A DNA stretch of 17,083 bases from Comamonadaceae bacterium (GTDB taxonomy: Bacteria > Pseudomonadota > Gammaproteobacteria > Burkholderiales > Burkholderiaceae_C), in assembly GCA_947452325.1 (NCBI GenBank), contig CANGCZ010000013.1, positions 1 to 17,083 on the forward strand, in the 5' to 3' direction. The notes below the pieces were generated by a model, which saw only the letters and a list, made by a program, of their open reading frames with translations, ran no database searches and had not been told where the DNA came from. The translations under genes and the position numbers were made by a program. Shown one piece after another: positions 1 through 7,237 of this stretch; position 1 is the first letter of the stretch; every line of letters begins with the position of its first letter.

Positions 1-1283
1 ACATCGCCCGCAGTGGCCGGCCCGGCCCTGTGGTGGTCGACATACCCAAGGATGTGTCTTTCAAAAGAACCATGTACGCCGGTTACCCAGCAACGGTGGA
101 GATGCGCTCTTACAACCCGGTGCGCAAAGGTCATTCCGGTCAAATTCGCAAAGCATTGCAGTTGTTGTTGGGCGCTAAGCGGCCTTTCATTTACACCGGC
201 GGCGGCGTATTGATGAGCGAGGCTTCGGCTGAACTGCGCCAACTCGTTGACATGCTGGGCTTTCCCTGCACCAATACCTTGATGGGCTTGGGCGCTTACC
301 CGGCCAGCGACCGCAAATTCCTGGGCATGCTGGGTATGCATGGCACTGTCGAAGCCAATAACGCCATGCAAAACTGCGATGTGCTGTTGGCAGTCGGCGC
401 GCGCTTTGACGACCGCGTCATCGGCAATCCCAAACACTTCGCCCAAAACGAGCGCAAGATCATTCACATAGACATTGACCCCTCAAGCATTTCCAAGCGG
501 GTCAAGGTTGACATTCCTATCGTCGGCGATGTCAAAGACGTATTGACCGAAATGATCGGCATGCTCAATGAAACACCGGCCAAGCCCGATCCCAAATCTC
601 TGGCGGCCTGGTGGGAAACCATTGAAGCCTGGCGCTCGCGCGATTGTTTGAAATACGACCGCCACAACACCGAGGTCATCAAACCGCAGTACGTGATAGA
701 GACCTTGTGGAACATGACCAAGGACGTTGAGGCCTACGTCACGTCTGATGTGGGTCAGCATCAGATGTGGGCTGCTCAGTATTACCGTTTTGACCAGCCG
801 CGTCGCTGGATCAACTCGGGCGGTCTGGGCACCATGGGCGTGGGCATTCCTTACGCCATGGGCATCAAGCTGGCCAAGCCCGACAGCGAGGTGTATTGCG
901 TCACCGGCGAAGGTTCGGTGCAAATGTGTATTCAAGAGTTATCCACTTGTTTGCAATACAACACACCCATCAAAATTCTTTCTCTGAACAACCGTTACCT
1001 CGGCATGGTCCGCCAATGGCAGGAAGTGGAATACGAAGGCCGTTACAGCCACAGTTACATGGACGCGCTGCCGGATTTTGTGAAGCTTGCGCAGGCTTAC
1101 GGACACGTTGGCATGTTGATTGAACGTCCTGAGGATGTGGAGCCCGCTTTGCGCGAAGCTCGCAAACTCAAAGACAGAACCGTGTTCATGGATTTCCGGA
1201 CCGATCAGACAGAAAACGTCTTCCCCATGGTGCAAGCCGGCAAAGGCATCACCGAAATGTTGCTGGGCAGCGAAGACCTTTGA
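1..1283 (+). CDS. ilvI: Acetolactate synthase large subunit, 5' end outside window
   Basis: This is the C-terminal ~426 residues of a thiamine-diphosphate enzyme that condenses two pyruvates (or pyruvate and 2-oxobutyrate) in the first common step of valine, leucine and isoleucine synthesis. Reading frame 3 is open from the window edge (IARSGRPGPVVVDIPKD), so the apparent GTG at 30 is internal; roughly 150 N-terminal residues, including the catalytic Glu region, are missing. The central FAD/nucleotide-type domain is followed by the C-terminal ThDP domain with QELSTCLQY and LNNRYLGMVRQWQ. The ThDP/Mg signature normally written GDG reads GEG here (906-914), a conservative change I believe is common in betaproteobacterial homologues but could not check. 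The gene is followed by ilvH 101 bases downstream, the usual catalytic/regulatory pair. The name ilvB is equally used for this family. Confidence 0.96.
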   Translation, partial: IARSGRPGPVVVDIPKDVSFKRTMYAGYPATVEMRSYNPVRKGHSGQIRKALQLLLGAKRPFIYTGGGVLMSEASAELRQLVDMLGFPCTNTLMGLGAYPASDRKFLGMLGMHGTVEANNAMQNCDVLLAVGARFDDRVIGNPKHFAQNERKIIHIDIDPSSISKRVKVDIPIVGDVKDVLTEMIGMLNETPAKPDPKSLAAWWETIEAWRSRDCLKYDRHNTEVIKPQYVIETLWNMTKDVEAYVTSDVGQHQMWAAQYYRFDQPRRWINSGGLGTMGVGIPYAMGIKLAKPDSEVYCVTGEGSVQMCIQELSTCLQYNTPIKILSLNNRYLGMVRQWQEVEYEGRYSHSYMDALPDFVKLAQAYGHVGMLIERPEDVEPALREARKLKDRTVFMDFRTDQTENVFPMVQAGKGITEMLLGSEDL

Positions 1284-1384
1284 TGCCCGCCTTCAATCAA
1301 CTTATTTTTTGACGAATCTATTGTCCGTCGAGCCGCCGGGTTACCGCCAGGCGGGGAGGGCGGCGAAAAGAGGAATCCCTATCC

Positions 1385-1876
1385 ATGAAACACATCATTG
1401 CAGTATTGTTAGAAAACGAACCCGGTGCTTTGTCCCGGGTGGTCGGACTGTTTTCAGCACGAGGCTACAACATCGAATCGCTGACGGTTGCTCCCACCGA
1501 AGACCCCAGTTTGTCGCGCATGACTTTGCAGACATCGGGCTCGGATGACGTGATTGAACAAATCACCAAGCACTTGAACCGCCTGATTGAAGTCGTCAAA
1601 GTGGTCGACCTGACAGAAGGCGCTTACACCGAGCGCGAATTGATGATGGTCAAGGTGCGCGCGGTCGGCAAAGAGCGCGAAGAAATGAAACGCATGGCAG
1701 ACATTTTCAGAGGCCGCATCATTGATGTGACCGATAAAAGCTACACCATTGAGTTGACCGGCGATGTATCTAAAAACGATGCTTTTTTGGAAGCCATCGA
1801 ACGCAGCGCCATATTGGAAACAGTGCGCACCGGCGCCAGCGGCATAGGCCGCGGCGAGCGCGTGTTGCGGGTTTGA
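1385..1876 (+). CDS. ilvH: Acetolactate synthase small (regulatory) subunit
   Basis: This 163-residue protein matches the normal length of IlvH, which binds the large subunit, activates it and confers valine feedback inhibition. The N-terminal ACT domain (about residues 2-76) opens with the family signature VLLENEPGALSRVVGLFSARGYNIESL; Gly14 and Asn29, the positions linked to valine binding in the E. coli protein, are both present, so feedback control is probably intact. The C-terminal half (about 80-160) is the ALS small-subunit C domain. The ATG has an AAGAGGA Shine-Dalgarno at 1368-1374, ten bases upstream. It lies between ilvI and ilvC on the same strand, 27 bases before ilvC, and is almost certainly cotranscribed with them. 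Confidence 0.97.
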   Translation: MKHIIAVLLENEPGALSRVVGLFSARGYNIESLTVAPTEDPSLSRMTLQTSGSDDVIEQITKHLNRLIEVVKVVDLTEGAYTERELMMVKVRAVGKEREEMKRMADIFRGRIIDVTDKSYTIELTGDVSKNDAFLEAIERSAILETVRTGASGIGRGERVLRV

Positions 1877-1903
1877 ATTGAAACAACATTTAAGGAGAGA
1901 GCC

Positions 1904-2920
1904 ATGAAAGTTTATTACGACAAAGACTGTGACTTGAGCCTGATCAAAGGCAAAACCGTGGCCATCATCGGCTACGGCTCACAAGGTCACGCCCATGCAC
2001 AAAATCTGAACGACAGCGGCGTCAAAGTGGTGGTGGGCTTGCGCAAAGGCGGCGCTTCCTGGGACAAAGTCGGCAAAGCCGGTTTGACCGTGATGGAAGT
2101 CAATGACGCGGTCAAAGCCGCCGATGTCGTCATGGTTTTGTTGCCTGATGAGCAAATAGCCGAGGTCTACAACAACAATATCGCGCCGCACATGAAACAA
2201 GGCGCTTCATTGGCTTTCGCCCACGGCTTCAATGTGCATTACAACCAAGTGGTGCCTCGCGCCGACTTGGATGTGTGGATGGTTGCCCCCAAGGCGCCCG
2301 GCCACACCGTTCGTTCCACCTACGCGCAAGGCGGTGGTGTGCCTCATCTGGTGGCCATCCACCAGGACAAATCCGGCAAAGCCCGTGACCTGGCTCTCAG
2401 CTACGCCATGGCCAATGGCGGCGGCAAGGCCGGCATCATTGAAACCAATTTCCGCGAAGAAACCGAAACCGATTTGTTCGGTGAGCAAACCGTGTTGTGC
2501 GGCGGAGCGGTTGAGCTCATCAAAATGGGTTATGAAACTTTGGTCGAAGCCGGTTATGCACCTGAAATGGCGTATTTCGAATGCCTGCATGAATTGAAGT
2601 TGATCGTGGACTTGATTTACGAAGGCGGCATCGCCAACATGAATTACTCCATCTCCAACAACGCCGAGTACGGTGAATACGTGACCGGTCCTGAAGTGAT
2701 TAACGAAGAATCACGCGCTGCCATGCGCAATGCCTTAAAGCGCATTCAAACCGGTGAATACGCCAAGATGTTCATTTTGGAAGGCCGCACCGGCTATCCC
2801 AGCATGACTGCGCGCCGCCGTTTGACCGCCGACCACTCCATCGAGAAAGTCGGCTCACAACTGCGCGCCATGATGCCTTGGATCGCCAAGAACAAATTGG
2901 TCGACCAGAGCCGTAACTGA
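1904..2920 (+). CDS. ilvC: Ketol-acid reductoisomerase, class I (NADP+)
   Basis: This cytoplasmic enzyme catalyses the Mg-dependent alkyl migration and NADPH reduction of acetolactate or acetohydroxybutyrate. At 338 residues it is the short class I form. The Rossmann motif GYGSQG lies at 23-28. The loop after beta-2 carries Arg47, Lys48 and Ser52, which suits NADPH rather than NADH. His107 (FAHGFN) and the metal ligands Asp190, Glu194, Glu226 and Glu230 are all visible. A strong AAGGAGA Shine-Dalgarno precedes the ATG by a few bases. The stop codon TGA shares its last base with the ATG of psd, so the downstream phospholipid gene is translationally coupled to it. Confidence 0.98.
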   Translation: MKVYYDKDCDLSLIKGKTVAIIGYGSQGHAHAQNLNDSGVKVVVGLRKGGASWDKVGKAGLTVMEVNDAVKAADVVMVLLPDEQIAEVYNNNIAPHMKQGASLAFAHGFNVHYNQVVPRADLDVWMVAPKAPGHTVRSTYAQGGGVPHLVAIHQDKSGKARDLALSYAMANGGGKAGIIETNFREETETDLFGEQTVLCGGAVELIKMGYETLVEAGYAPEMAYFECLHELKLIVDLIYEGGIANMNYSISNNAEYGEYVTGPEVINEESRAAMRNALKRIQTGEYAKMFILEGRTGYPSMTARRRLTADHSIEKVGSQLRAMMPWIAKNKLVDQSRN

Positions 2921-3567
2921 TGAACTACCCGCACCCTTTGCTGGCGCGAGAAGGCTGGCCTTTCATCGGGCTGGCCGCAGTTGCCTCATTGCTGTTGACG
3001 CTGCTATGGGGCTGGCAAGCGGCTTTACCGGCTTACATCGTGTTGGTGTTTGTCGTTCAGTTTTTTCGTGATCCACCCCGGGCCATCCCGGATGTGGCCA
3101 ATGCCGTGCTGTCGCCCGCCGACGGCCGCATAGTCAAGATCGAAAAAGTGCGCGACCCGTATGCTGACCGCGATGCCTTGTTGGTCAGCGTGTTCATGAA
3201 CGTGTTCAATGTTCACAGCAACCGCGCCAGCGTCAACGGGCGGGTGCGGGCGGTGCATTATTTTCCCGGCCTGTTTGTGAATGCGGATCTGGACAAAGCC
3301 TCGACGGAAAATGAGCGAAATGCAGTCATCATTGATGCCAATGTCAATGGCGAGAACCAAGTCGTCACCCTGGTTCAAGTGGCGGGTTTGATTGCCCGTC
3401 GCATTCTGTGCTACGTGCATCCCGGCGATGCGCTGGAAAAAGGCCAGCGCTACGGCTTTATCCGCTTTGGTTCGCGTGTCGATGTTTACCTGCCCTTGAC
3501 CGCGGTGGTTTGCGTCGCTCCCGGCGACGTGGTGTCAGCCACCAGCACGGTGTTGGCCACCTTGTAA
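2920..3567 (+). CDS. psd: Phosphatidylserine decarboxylase proenzyme, short form
   Basis: Psd converts phosphatidylserine to phosphatidylethanolamine at the inner membrane. The 215-residue length marks the short, archaeal/betaproteobacterial-type family rather than the ~320-residue E. coli type. One or two hydrophobic segments span about residues 14-47. Conserved SPADG (Asp68) and NVHSNRA (His99) blocks supply the Asp and His of the self-cleavage triad. The proenzyme cleaves itself between Gly184 and Ser185 in RFGSRVDVYLP, and Ser185 (codon 3472-3474) becomes the pyruvoyl group of the small alpha chain. It overlaps ilvC by one base and is four bases from pssA, which makes its substrate. Confidence 0.96.
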   Translation: MNYPHPLLAREGWPFIGLAAVASLLLTLLWGWQAALPAYIVLVFVVQFFRDPPRAIPDVANAVLSPADGRIVKIEKVRDPYADRDALLVSVFMNVFNVHSNRASVNGRVRAVHYFPGLFVNADLDKASTENERNAVIIDANVNGENQVVTLVQVAGLIARRILCYVHPGDALEKGQRYGFIRFGSRVDVYLPLTAVVCVAPGDVVSATSTVLATL

Positions 3568-3571
3568 AGCC

Positions 3572-4375
3572 ATGAACCCCCAAGAGCACAGCGAACACGC
3601 AGAGGAAGTGCCCAGCCGTTTGCGCAAGGGCATTTATGTATTGCCCAATTTGTTCACACTCGCTGCTTTGTTTGGCGGTTTTTATGCCATCGTCATGGCC
3701 ATGAATAACCAGTATGAAGCTTCTGCCATCGGCGTGTTCGCTGCCATGGTGCTCGATAGCCTGGATGGACGTGTCGCTCGCATGACCAACACCCAATCGG
3801 CGTTCGGGGCGCAAATGGATTCTTTGGCCGACATGGTGTCCTTTGGCGCGGCACCGGCCCTGATCAGTTACGAGTGGGCGCTCAAAGATCTGGGGCGTTG
3901 GGGCTGGTTCGCCGCTTTTGTGTATTGCGCTTGTGCGGCGCTGCGACTGGCCCGCTTTAACGTCAATACCTCGGTGGTCGACAAACGTTTTTTTCAAGGG
4001 CTGCCTTCGCCGGCTGCCGCCGCGCTGGTCATGGGCTTTGTTTGGCTGGTCACGGTACTAGACATCAACAAGGCTGACATGGGCTGGCTGATTTTTGCTC
4101 TCAGCTTGTATGCGGGCTTGACCATGGTCAGCAACGTGCCTTTTTACAGTTTCAAAGATTTCCGTATGCGCAAAAGCGTGCCTTTTGCGGTCATTGTGTC
4201 TATTGCCCTGATCATTGCCGTGATCAACATCCATCCGCCTATCGTGTTGTTTTCTTTGTTCATGGCCTATGGTTTCAGCGGCTACGCCGTGTATGCCTGG
4301 CGACGCGCCAAAGGCCTGCCCACCAGCGTGATCAGTACCTCCACTGACGAGCCCGATGAGAAAGGCCTGCATTAA
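3572..4375 (+). CDS. pssA: CDP-diacylglycerol-serine O-phosphatidyltransferase
   Basis: This integral membrane enzyme transfers a phosphatidyl group from CDP-diacylglycerol to L-serine, giving the phosphatidylserine used by Psd. The 267-residue protein has about eight hydrophobic segments. It contains a perfect CDP-alcohol phosphatidyltransferase motif, D-G-x2-A-R-x8-G-x3-D-x3-D, from Asp65 to Asp87 (DGRVAR through MDSLAD), with Asp62 just before it. The start ATG is four bases after the psd stop and lacks an obvious Shine-Dalgarno, so coupling to psd translation is likely. The C-terminal tail (about 245-267) is polar and presumably cytoplasmic. An AAGGAG overlaps its stop codon but serves no convincing downstream start. 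Confidence 0.96.
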   Translation: MNPQEHSEHAEEVPSRLRKGIYVLPNLFTLAALFGGFYAIVMAMNNQYEASAIGVFAAMVLDSLDGRVARMTNTQSAFGAQMDSLADMVSFGAAPALISYEWALKDLGRWGWFAAFVYCACAALRLARFNVNTSVVDKRFFQGLPSPAAAALVMGFVWLVTVLDINKADMGWLIFALSLYAGLTMVSNVPFYSFKDFRMRKSVPFAVIVSIALIIAVINIHPPIVLFSLFMAYGFSGYAVYAWRRAKGLPTSVISTSTDEPDEKGLH

Positions 4376-4406
4376 GGAGTCTTTTTCTTTATGCTACATT
4401 CCGCTC

Positions 4407-4460
4407 ATGACCCATTTGCTCAACACACTGCTACTAGGCTCTCAAGGGCCCGGACAGTAA
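4407..4460 (+). CDS. leuL: Putative leuA leader peptide (leucine-rich, 17 aa)
   Basis: The short frame encodes MTHLLNTLLLGSQGPGQ with five leucines in 17 residues, using TTG, CTC, CTG and two CTA codons. Three are consecutive (CTG CTA CTA, 4428-4436). It ends 19 bases before a strong intrinsic-terminator hairpin and 101 bases before leuA, the classical geometry of ribosome-mediated attenuation. No convincing Shine-Dalgarno precedes the ATG. A possible -10 element TATGCT at 4390-4395 would start the transcript only a few bases upstream, giving an almost leaderless message, but no good -35 is visible. The symbol follows enteric leuL by analogy of function; no homology is claimed. Translation is inferred, not shown. 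Confidence 0.7.
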   Translation: MTHLLNTLLLGSQGPGQ

Positions 4461-4515
4461 CGCTTGCGCGATTGTTTTCAAGGCCCGTATGCACCCGCAA
4501 CGGGCCTTTTGTTTT
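4444..4515 (+). promoter_or_regulatory. Candidate leucine attenuator upstream of leuA
   Basis: The segment AAGGGCCCG (4444-4452), lying inside the end of the leader peptide frame, is a near copy of the 5' arm of the downstream terminator (AAGGCCCG, 4480-4487). GGGCC at 4446-4450 can pair with GGCCC at 4482-4486 in that arm. A ribosome stalled on the CTG CTA CTA codons would leave 4444-4452 free to open the terminator, whereas a ribosome at the stop codon (4458-4460) would cover it and let the terminator form. That mechanism is inference from position and complementarity only. Confidence 0.55.
4480..4515 (+). terminator. Intrinsic terminator / attenuator hairpin before leuA
   Basis: A perfect 9-bp stem AAGGCCCGT (4480-4488) with ACGGGCCTT (4500-4508) closes an 11-base loop. 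It is followed directly by the U-rich run TTGTTTT (4509-4515). It sits between pssA and leuA and after the leucine-rich leader frame, so it may be a conditional terminator rather than a simple operon end. Confidence 0.8.
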
Positions 4516-4561
4516 GGTACTTTGCAGGTGGAGCGGTGGCTAACCACACAGGAGTTGATTG

Positions 4562-6100
4562 ATGAGCGACCATTTGATTATTTTTGACACCACTTTGCGC
4601 GATGGCGAGCAATCCCCGGGCGCGTCGATGACGCGGGATGAAAAATTACGCATAGCCAGACAACTGGAAAGACTGCGTGTGGATGTGATCGAGGCCGGTT
4701 TTGCGGCCAGCTCAGAGGGTGATTTTCAAGCGGTCAAAGCCATTGCCAACGCCATCACCGAATCCACTGTCTGCTCATTGTCACGCGCGAACGACCGTGA
4801 TATTTCGCGTGCCGCCGAGGCGCTCAAAGGCGCCAAACGTTCGCGCATACACACCTTCATCGCCACTTCAGCTTTGCACATGGAAAAGAAGTTGCGCATG
4901 ACTCCGGATCAGGTGTTCGAGCAAGCCCGGCAGTCCGTGCGTTTTGCCCGCAACCTGGTGTCTGACGTCGAATTCAGCCCGGAAGACGGTTACCGCAGCG
5001 ACATGGACTTTTTATGCCGCGTCATCGAAGCCGTGATCGCTGAAGGGGCAACCACCATCAATGTGCCCGACACGGTCGGGTATGCAGTGCCGGAGTTGTA
5101 CGGCAACTTCATCAAAACCCTGCGCGAGCGCATCCCCAATTCAGACAAAGCCATCTGGTCCGTGCATTGCCACAACGACTTGGGCATGGCGGTGGCCAAT
5201 TCTTTGGCCGGTGTGCAAATCGGCGGCGCCCGACAGGTGGAGTGCACCATCAATGGCTTGGGTGAGCGCGCGGGCAATTGTTCGCTCGAAGAAATTGTGA
5301 TGGCGGTGAAAACCCGCAAAGATTACTTCGGTTTGACCTTGGGCGTAGAGACCCAGCACATTCTGGCAGCCAGTCGCATGGTCAGCCAGACCACGGGTTT
5401 TGTGGTGCAACCGAACAAGGCGGTGGTCGGCGCGAATGCGTTTGCCCATGCATCCGGCATACACCAGGACGGTGTGTTGAAAGCACGCGATACCTACGAA
5501 ATCATGCGCGCTGAAGATGTGGGTTGGAGCGCCAACAAAATCGTGCTGGGCAAATTGAGCGGGCGCAACGCCTTCAAACAGCGTTTGCAGGAGTTGGGTG
5601 TCGAACTCGACAGCGAAGCCGAAACCAATGCGGCATTCACGCGCTTCAAAGAATTGGCAGACCGCAAAAGCGAAATTTTTGACGAAGACATACTCGCCTT
5701 GGTCAGCGAAGAAAGCGTGTCACACGACGATGATGTGTTCACTTTCGTCAAACTGTCTCAGCGCAGCGAGACCGGCGAGCAACCGCATGCTTCTATTGTT
5801 TTCACTGATGCAGGCAAAGAGGTGTCGTGTGAATCCGGCGGCAACGGACCGGTCGATGCCTCGCTCAAGGCAATAGAAAAACACGTGCAAAGCGGTGCGG
5901 AAATGGTGTTGTATTCGGTCAACGCCATCAGCGGTTCGACTGAAAGTCAGGGCGAAGTCACCGTGCGCTTGCAAAACAACGGTCGAATCGTCAACGGCGT
6001 GGGATCAGACCCGGACATCGTGGTGGCTTCGGCCAAAGCTTATCTGAGTGCTTTGAATAAATTGCAAAGCAAAGCCGAGCGCGTCGCAGCCCAGGGTTGA
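4562..6100 (+). CDS. leuA: 2-isopropylmalate synthase
   Basis: This enzyme condenses acetyl-CoA with 3-methyl-2-oxobutanoate, the first committed step of leucine synthesis. I take the ATG at 4562 (512 residues), seven bases after a CAGGAG Shine-Dalgarno at 4549-4554; an in-frame TTG directly upstream is less likely. The N-terminal TIM barrel (about 5-275) carries DTTLRDGEQSPGASM (9-23, with Asp14) and the metal-binding HCHND, His202 and His204. A linker follows, then a C-terminal allosteric leucine-binding domain (about 390-505) with ESGGNGPVDASLKAI. It is the full-length bacterial LeuA type. The substrate comes from the upstream ilv genes, and a leucine-rich leader with hairpin precedes it, so it is probably under both feedback and attenuation control. 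Confidence 0.97.
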   Translation: MSDHLIIFDTTLRDGEQSPGASMTRDEKLRIARQLERLRVDVIEAGFAASSEGDFQAVKAIANAITESTVCSLSRANDRDISRAAEALKGAKRSRIHTFIATSALHMEKKLRMTPDQVFEQARQSVRFARNLVSDVEFSPEDGYRSDMDFLCRVIEAVIAEGATTINVPDTVGYAVPELYGNFIKTLRERIPNSDKAIWSVHCHNDLGMAVANSLAGVQIGGARQVECTINGLGERAGNCSLEEIVMAVKTRKDYFGLTLGVETQHILAASRMVSQTTGFVVQPNKAVVGANAFAHASGIHQDGVLKARDTYEIMRAEDVGWSANKIVLGKLSGRNAFKQRLQELGVELDSEAETNAAFTRFKELADRKSEIFDEDILALVSEESVSHDDDVFTFVKLSQRSETGEQPHASIVFTDAGKEVSCESGGNGPVDASLKAIEKHVQSGAEMVLYSVNAISGSTESQGEVTVRLQNNGRIVNGVGSDPDIVVASAKAYLSALNKLQSKAERVAAQG

Positions 6101-6127
6101 ATTCTTTTGAATTCATCGTAAACCCTG
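6092..6127 (+). other. Nested inverted repeat at the leuA 3' end
   Basis: CAGGGTT (6092-6098) pairs with AACCCTG (6121-6127), and inside it GAATTC (6099-6104) pairs with GAATTC (6109-6114) around a TTTT loop. A six-base bulge (ATCGTA) lies on the 3' side. The structure begins within the last leuA codons. There is no following U-run, so it is a weak terminator candidate; it could instead protect the mRNA 3' end. Confidence 0.45.
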
Positions 6128-6154
6128 AGTGCTTTAAAAATGACATGCAAGTCT

Positions 6155-6183
6155 TTGATATTGCCAGATTTTTCAAATAGGCT
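6155..6183 (+). promoter_or_regulatory. Possible sigma-70 promoter for pbpG
   Basis: TTGATA (6155-6160, five of six matches to the -35 consensus) is separated by 17 bases from TAGGCT (6178-6183). The latter keeps the key first, second and last positions of a -10 box. It lies 45 bases before the chosen pbpG start. Confidence 0.35.
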
Positions 6184-6227
6184 TAAACTCAGGTGAATTG
6201 GGTCTCACACCTGACAAGGACAGTCTT

Positions 6228-7202
6228 TTGAAAATTTTTCGCCTCCACCACATGATTGTTGCCGCCACGGCATTGAGCTTGGCGCTGTTTTCAACCGCCT
6301 CATTGGCGCGCCCGCACTCTGTTGCAGGCAAGAAGGCCGCGGTCAAAATGACCAGCTCCCGCAAAAAAGCCAAGCTGCGCGCCCGGGTTGAAGCACCTGT
6401 CCGGCCCTCCTTTGGCAAGATCGCCGGCCTGCACGCCAGCACCGACGAGTTGTCACTCAAATCCAGCGTTGCCTATGTCATTGACCAAGACACACAAGAA
6501 GTCTTGCTCAGCAAAAATGACAATGCCATTCTTCCGATTGCTTCCATCACCAAACTGATGACGGGCCTGGTGATTCGCGAATCCAATCTCACCATGGACG
6601 AACCCATTACCATCACCAGTGAAGATGTGGACACCGAAAAAGGCAGCAGTTCGCGCTTGCGTCCGGGCACCACTCTGACACGCGGCGAATTGCTTCATCT
6701 GGCTCTCATGTCCAGTGAAAACCGTGCCGCCCACGCGCTCGGACGTACCTTCCCGCAAGGTTTAAGCGCATTCGTCACCCAGATGAACAACAAGGCCAAA
6801 CAACTGGGTATGAGCGACACCAATTACGCAGAACCCACCGGTTTATCCAGCAAAAACCAGTCTTCTGCCAAAGACTTGGCCACCTTGGTTGCTTATGCGG
6901 CCAATGACCCGATGCTGCGCGAATTGACCACCTCCGGCGGTACTGCGGTCGAGGTCGGCAACCACACTTTGAAGTACCGTTCGACCAACCGTTTGGTGAC
7001 CAATCCCCAATGGAACATCGATTTGCAAAAAACCGGCTACATCTCTGAAGCCGGTCAATGCCTGGTGATGCAAGCCAAAATCGCCGGTCGCAAACTGGTC
7101 ATGGTGTTTTTAGATTCAGCCGGTAAATTCAGTCGCATCGCAGACGCCGAGCGTGTGCGCCGTTGGGTAGAACTGCGTCACCCGGCGCAGCCACAAACCT
7201 GA
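6228..7202 (+). CDS. pbpG: D-alanyl-D-alanine endopeptidase (PBP7-type)
   Basis: This is a periplasmic penicillin-binding protein of the S11 peptidase family, which cuts D-Ala-meso-DAP cross-links in peptidoglycan. I choose the TTG at 6228 (324 residues): AAGGA at 6216-6220 is seven bases upstream and the start MKIFRLHH gives a good signal peptide with a hydrophobic core at 9-26 and cleavage near Ala27. The catalytic motifs are SITK (Ser106, Lys109), SEN (163-165) and KTG (268-270), all intact and correctly spaced. After the signal peptide there is a very basic stretch (about residues 34-64, many Lys/Arg) before the enzyme domain. An upstream in-frame TTG at 6198 would spoil the signal peptide. 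It appears to be monocistronic and ends convergently with the IclR-type gene. Confidence 0.92.
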   Translation: MKIFRLHHMIVAATALSLALFSTASLARPHSVAGKKAAVKMTSSRKKAKLRARVEAPVRPSFGKIAGLHASTDELSLKSSVAYVIDQDTQEVLLSKNDNAILPIASITKLMTGLVIRESNLTMDEPITITSEDVDTEKGSSSRLRPGTTLTRGELLHLALMSSENRAAHALGRTFPQGLSAFVTQMNNKAKQLGMSDTNYAEPTGLSSKNQSSAKDLATLVAYAANDPMLRELTTSGGTAVEVGNHTLKYRSTNRLVTNPQWNIDLQKTGYISEAGQCLVMQAKIAGRKLVMVFLDSAGKFSRIADAERVRRWVELRHPAQPQT

Positions 7203-7214
7203 AACCGCCTCAGT

Positions 7215-7237
7215 CGCAGACTGCAAGTCAGTCTGCG
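7215..7237. terminator. Hairpin at the convergent pbpG / iclR-type junction
   Basis: A perfect 9-bp inverted repeat CGCAGACTG / CAGTCTGCG flanks a five-base loop. It lies 12 bases after the pbpG stop and overlaps the stop codon of the opposite-strand gene. No U-run follows on either strand, so its strength as a bidirectional terminator is uncertain. Confidence 0.5.

Noticed and set aside
483..935. - strand open frame opposite ilvI (150 codons)
   Set aside because: It lies entirely within the conserved ThDP enzyme and its translation shows no family features; high G+C favours such antisense frames.
4391..4543. 50-codon frame in the pssA-leuA spacer starting ATG at 4391, behind an AAGGAG at 4374-4379
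   Set aside because: The AAGGAG is 11 bases away, which is long; the product is Arg-rich with no features and it runs through both arms of the terminator hairpin. The Leu-rich frame at 4407 explains the spacer better. It stays a minor alternative.
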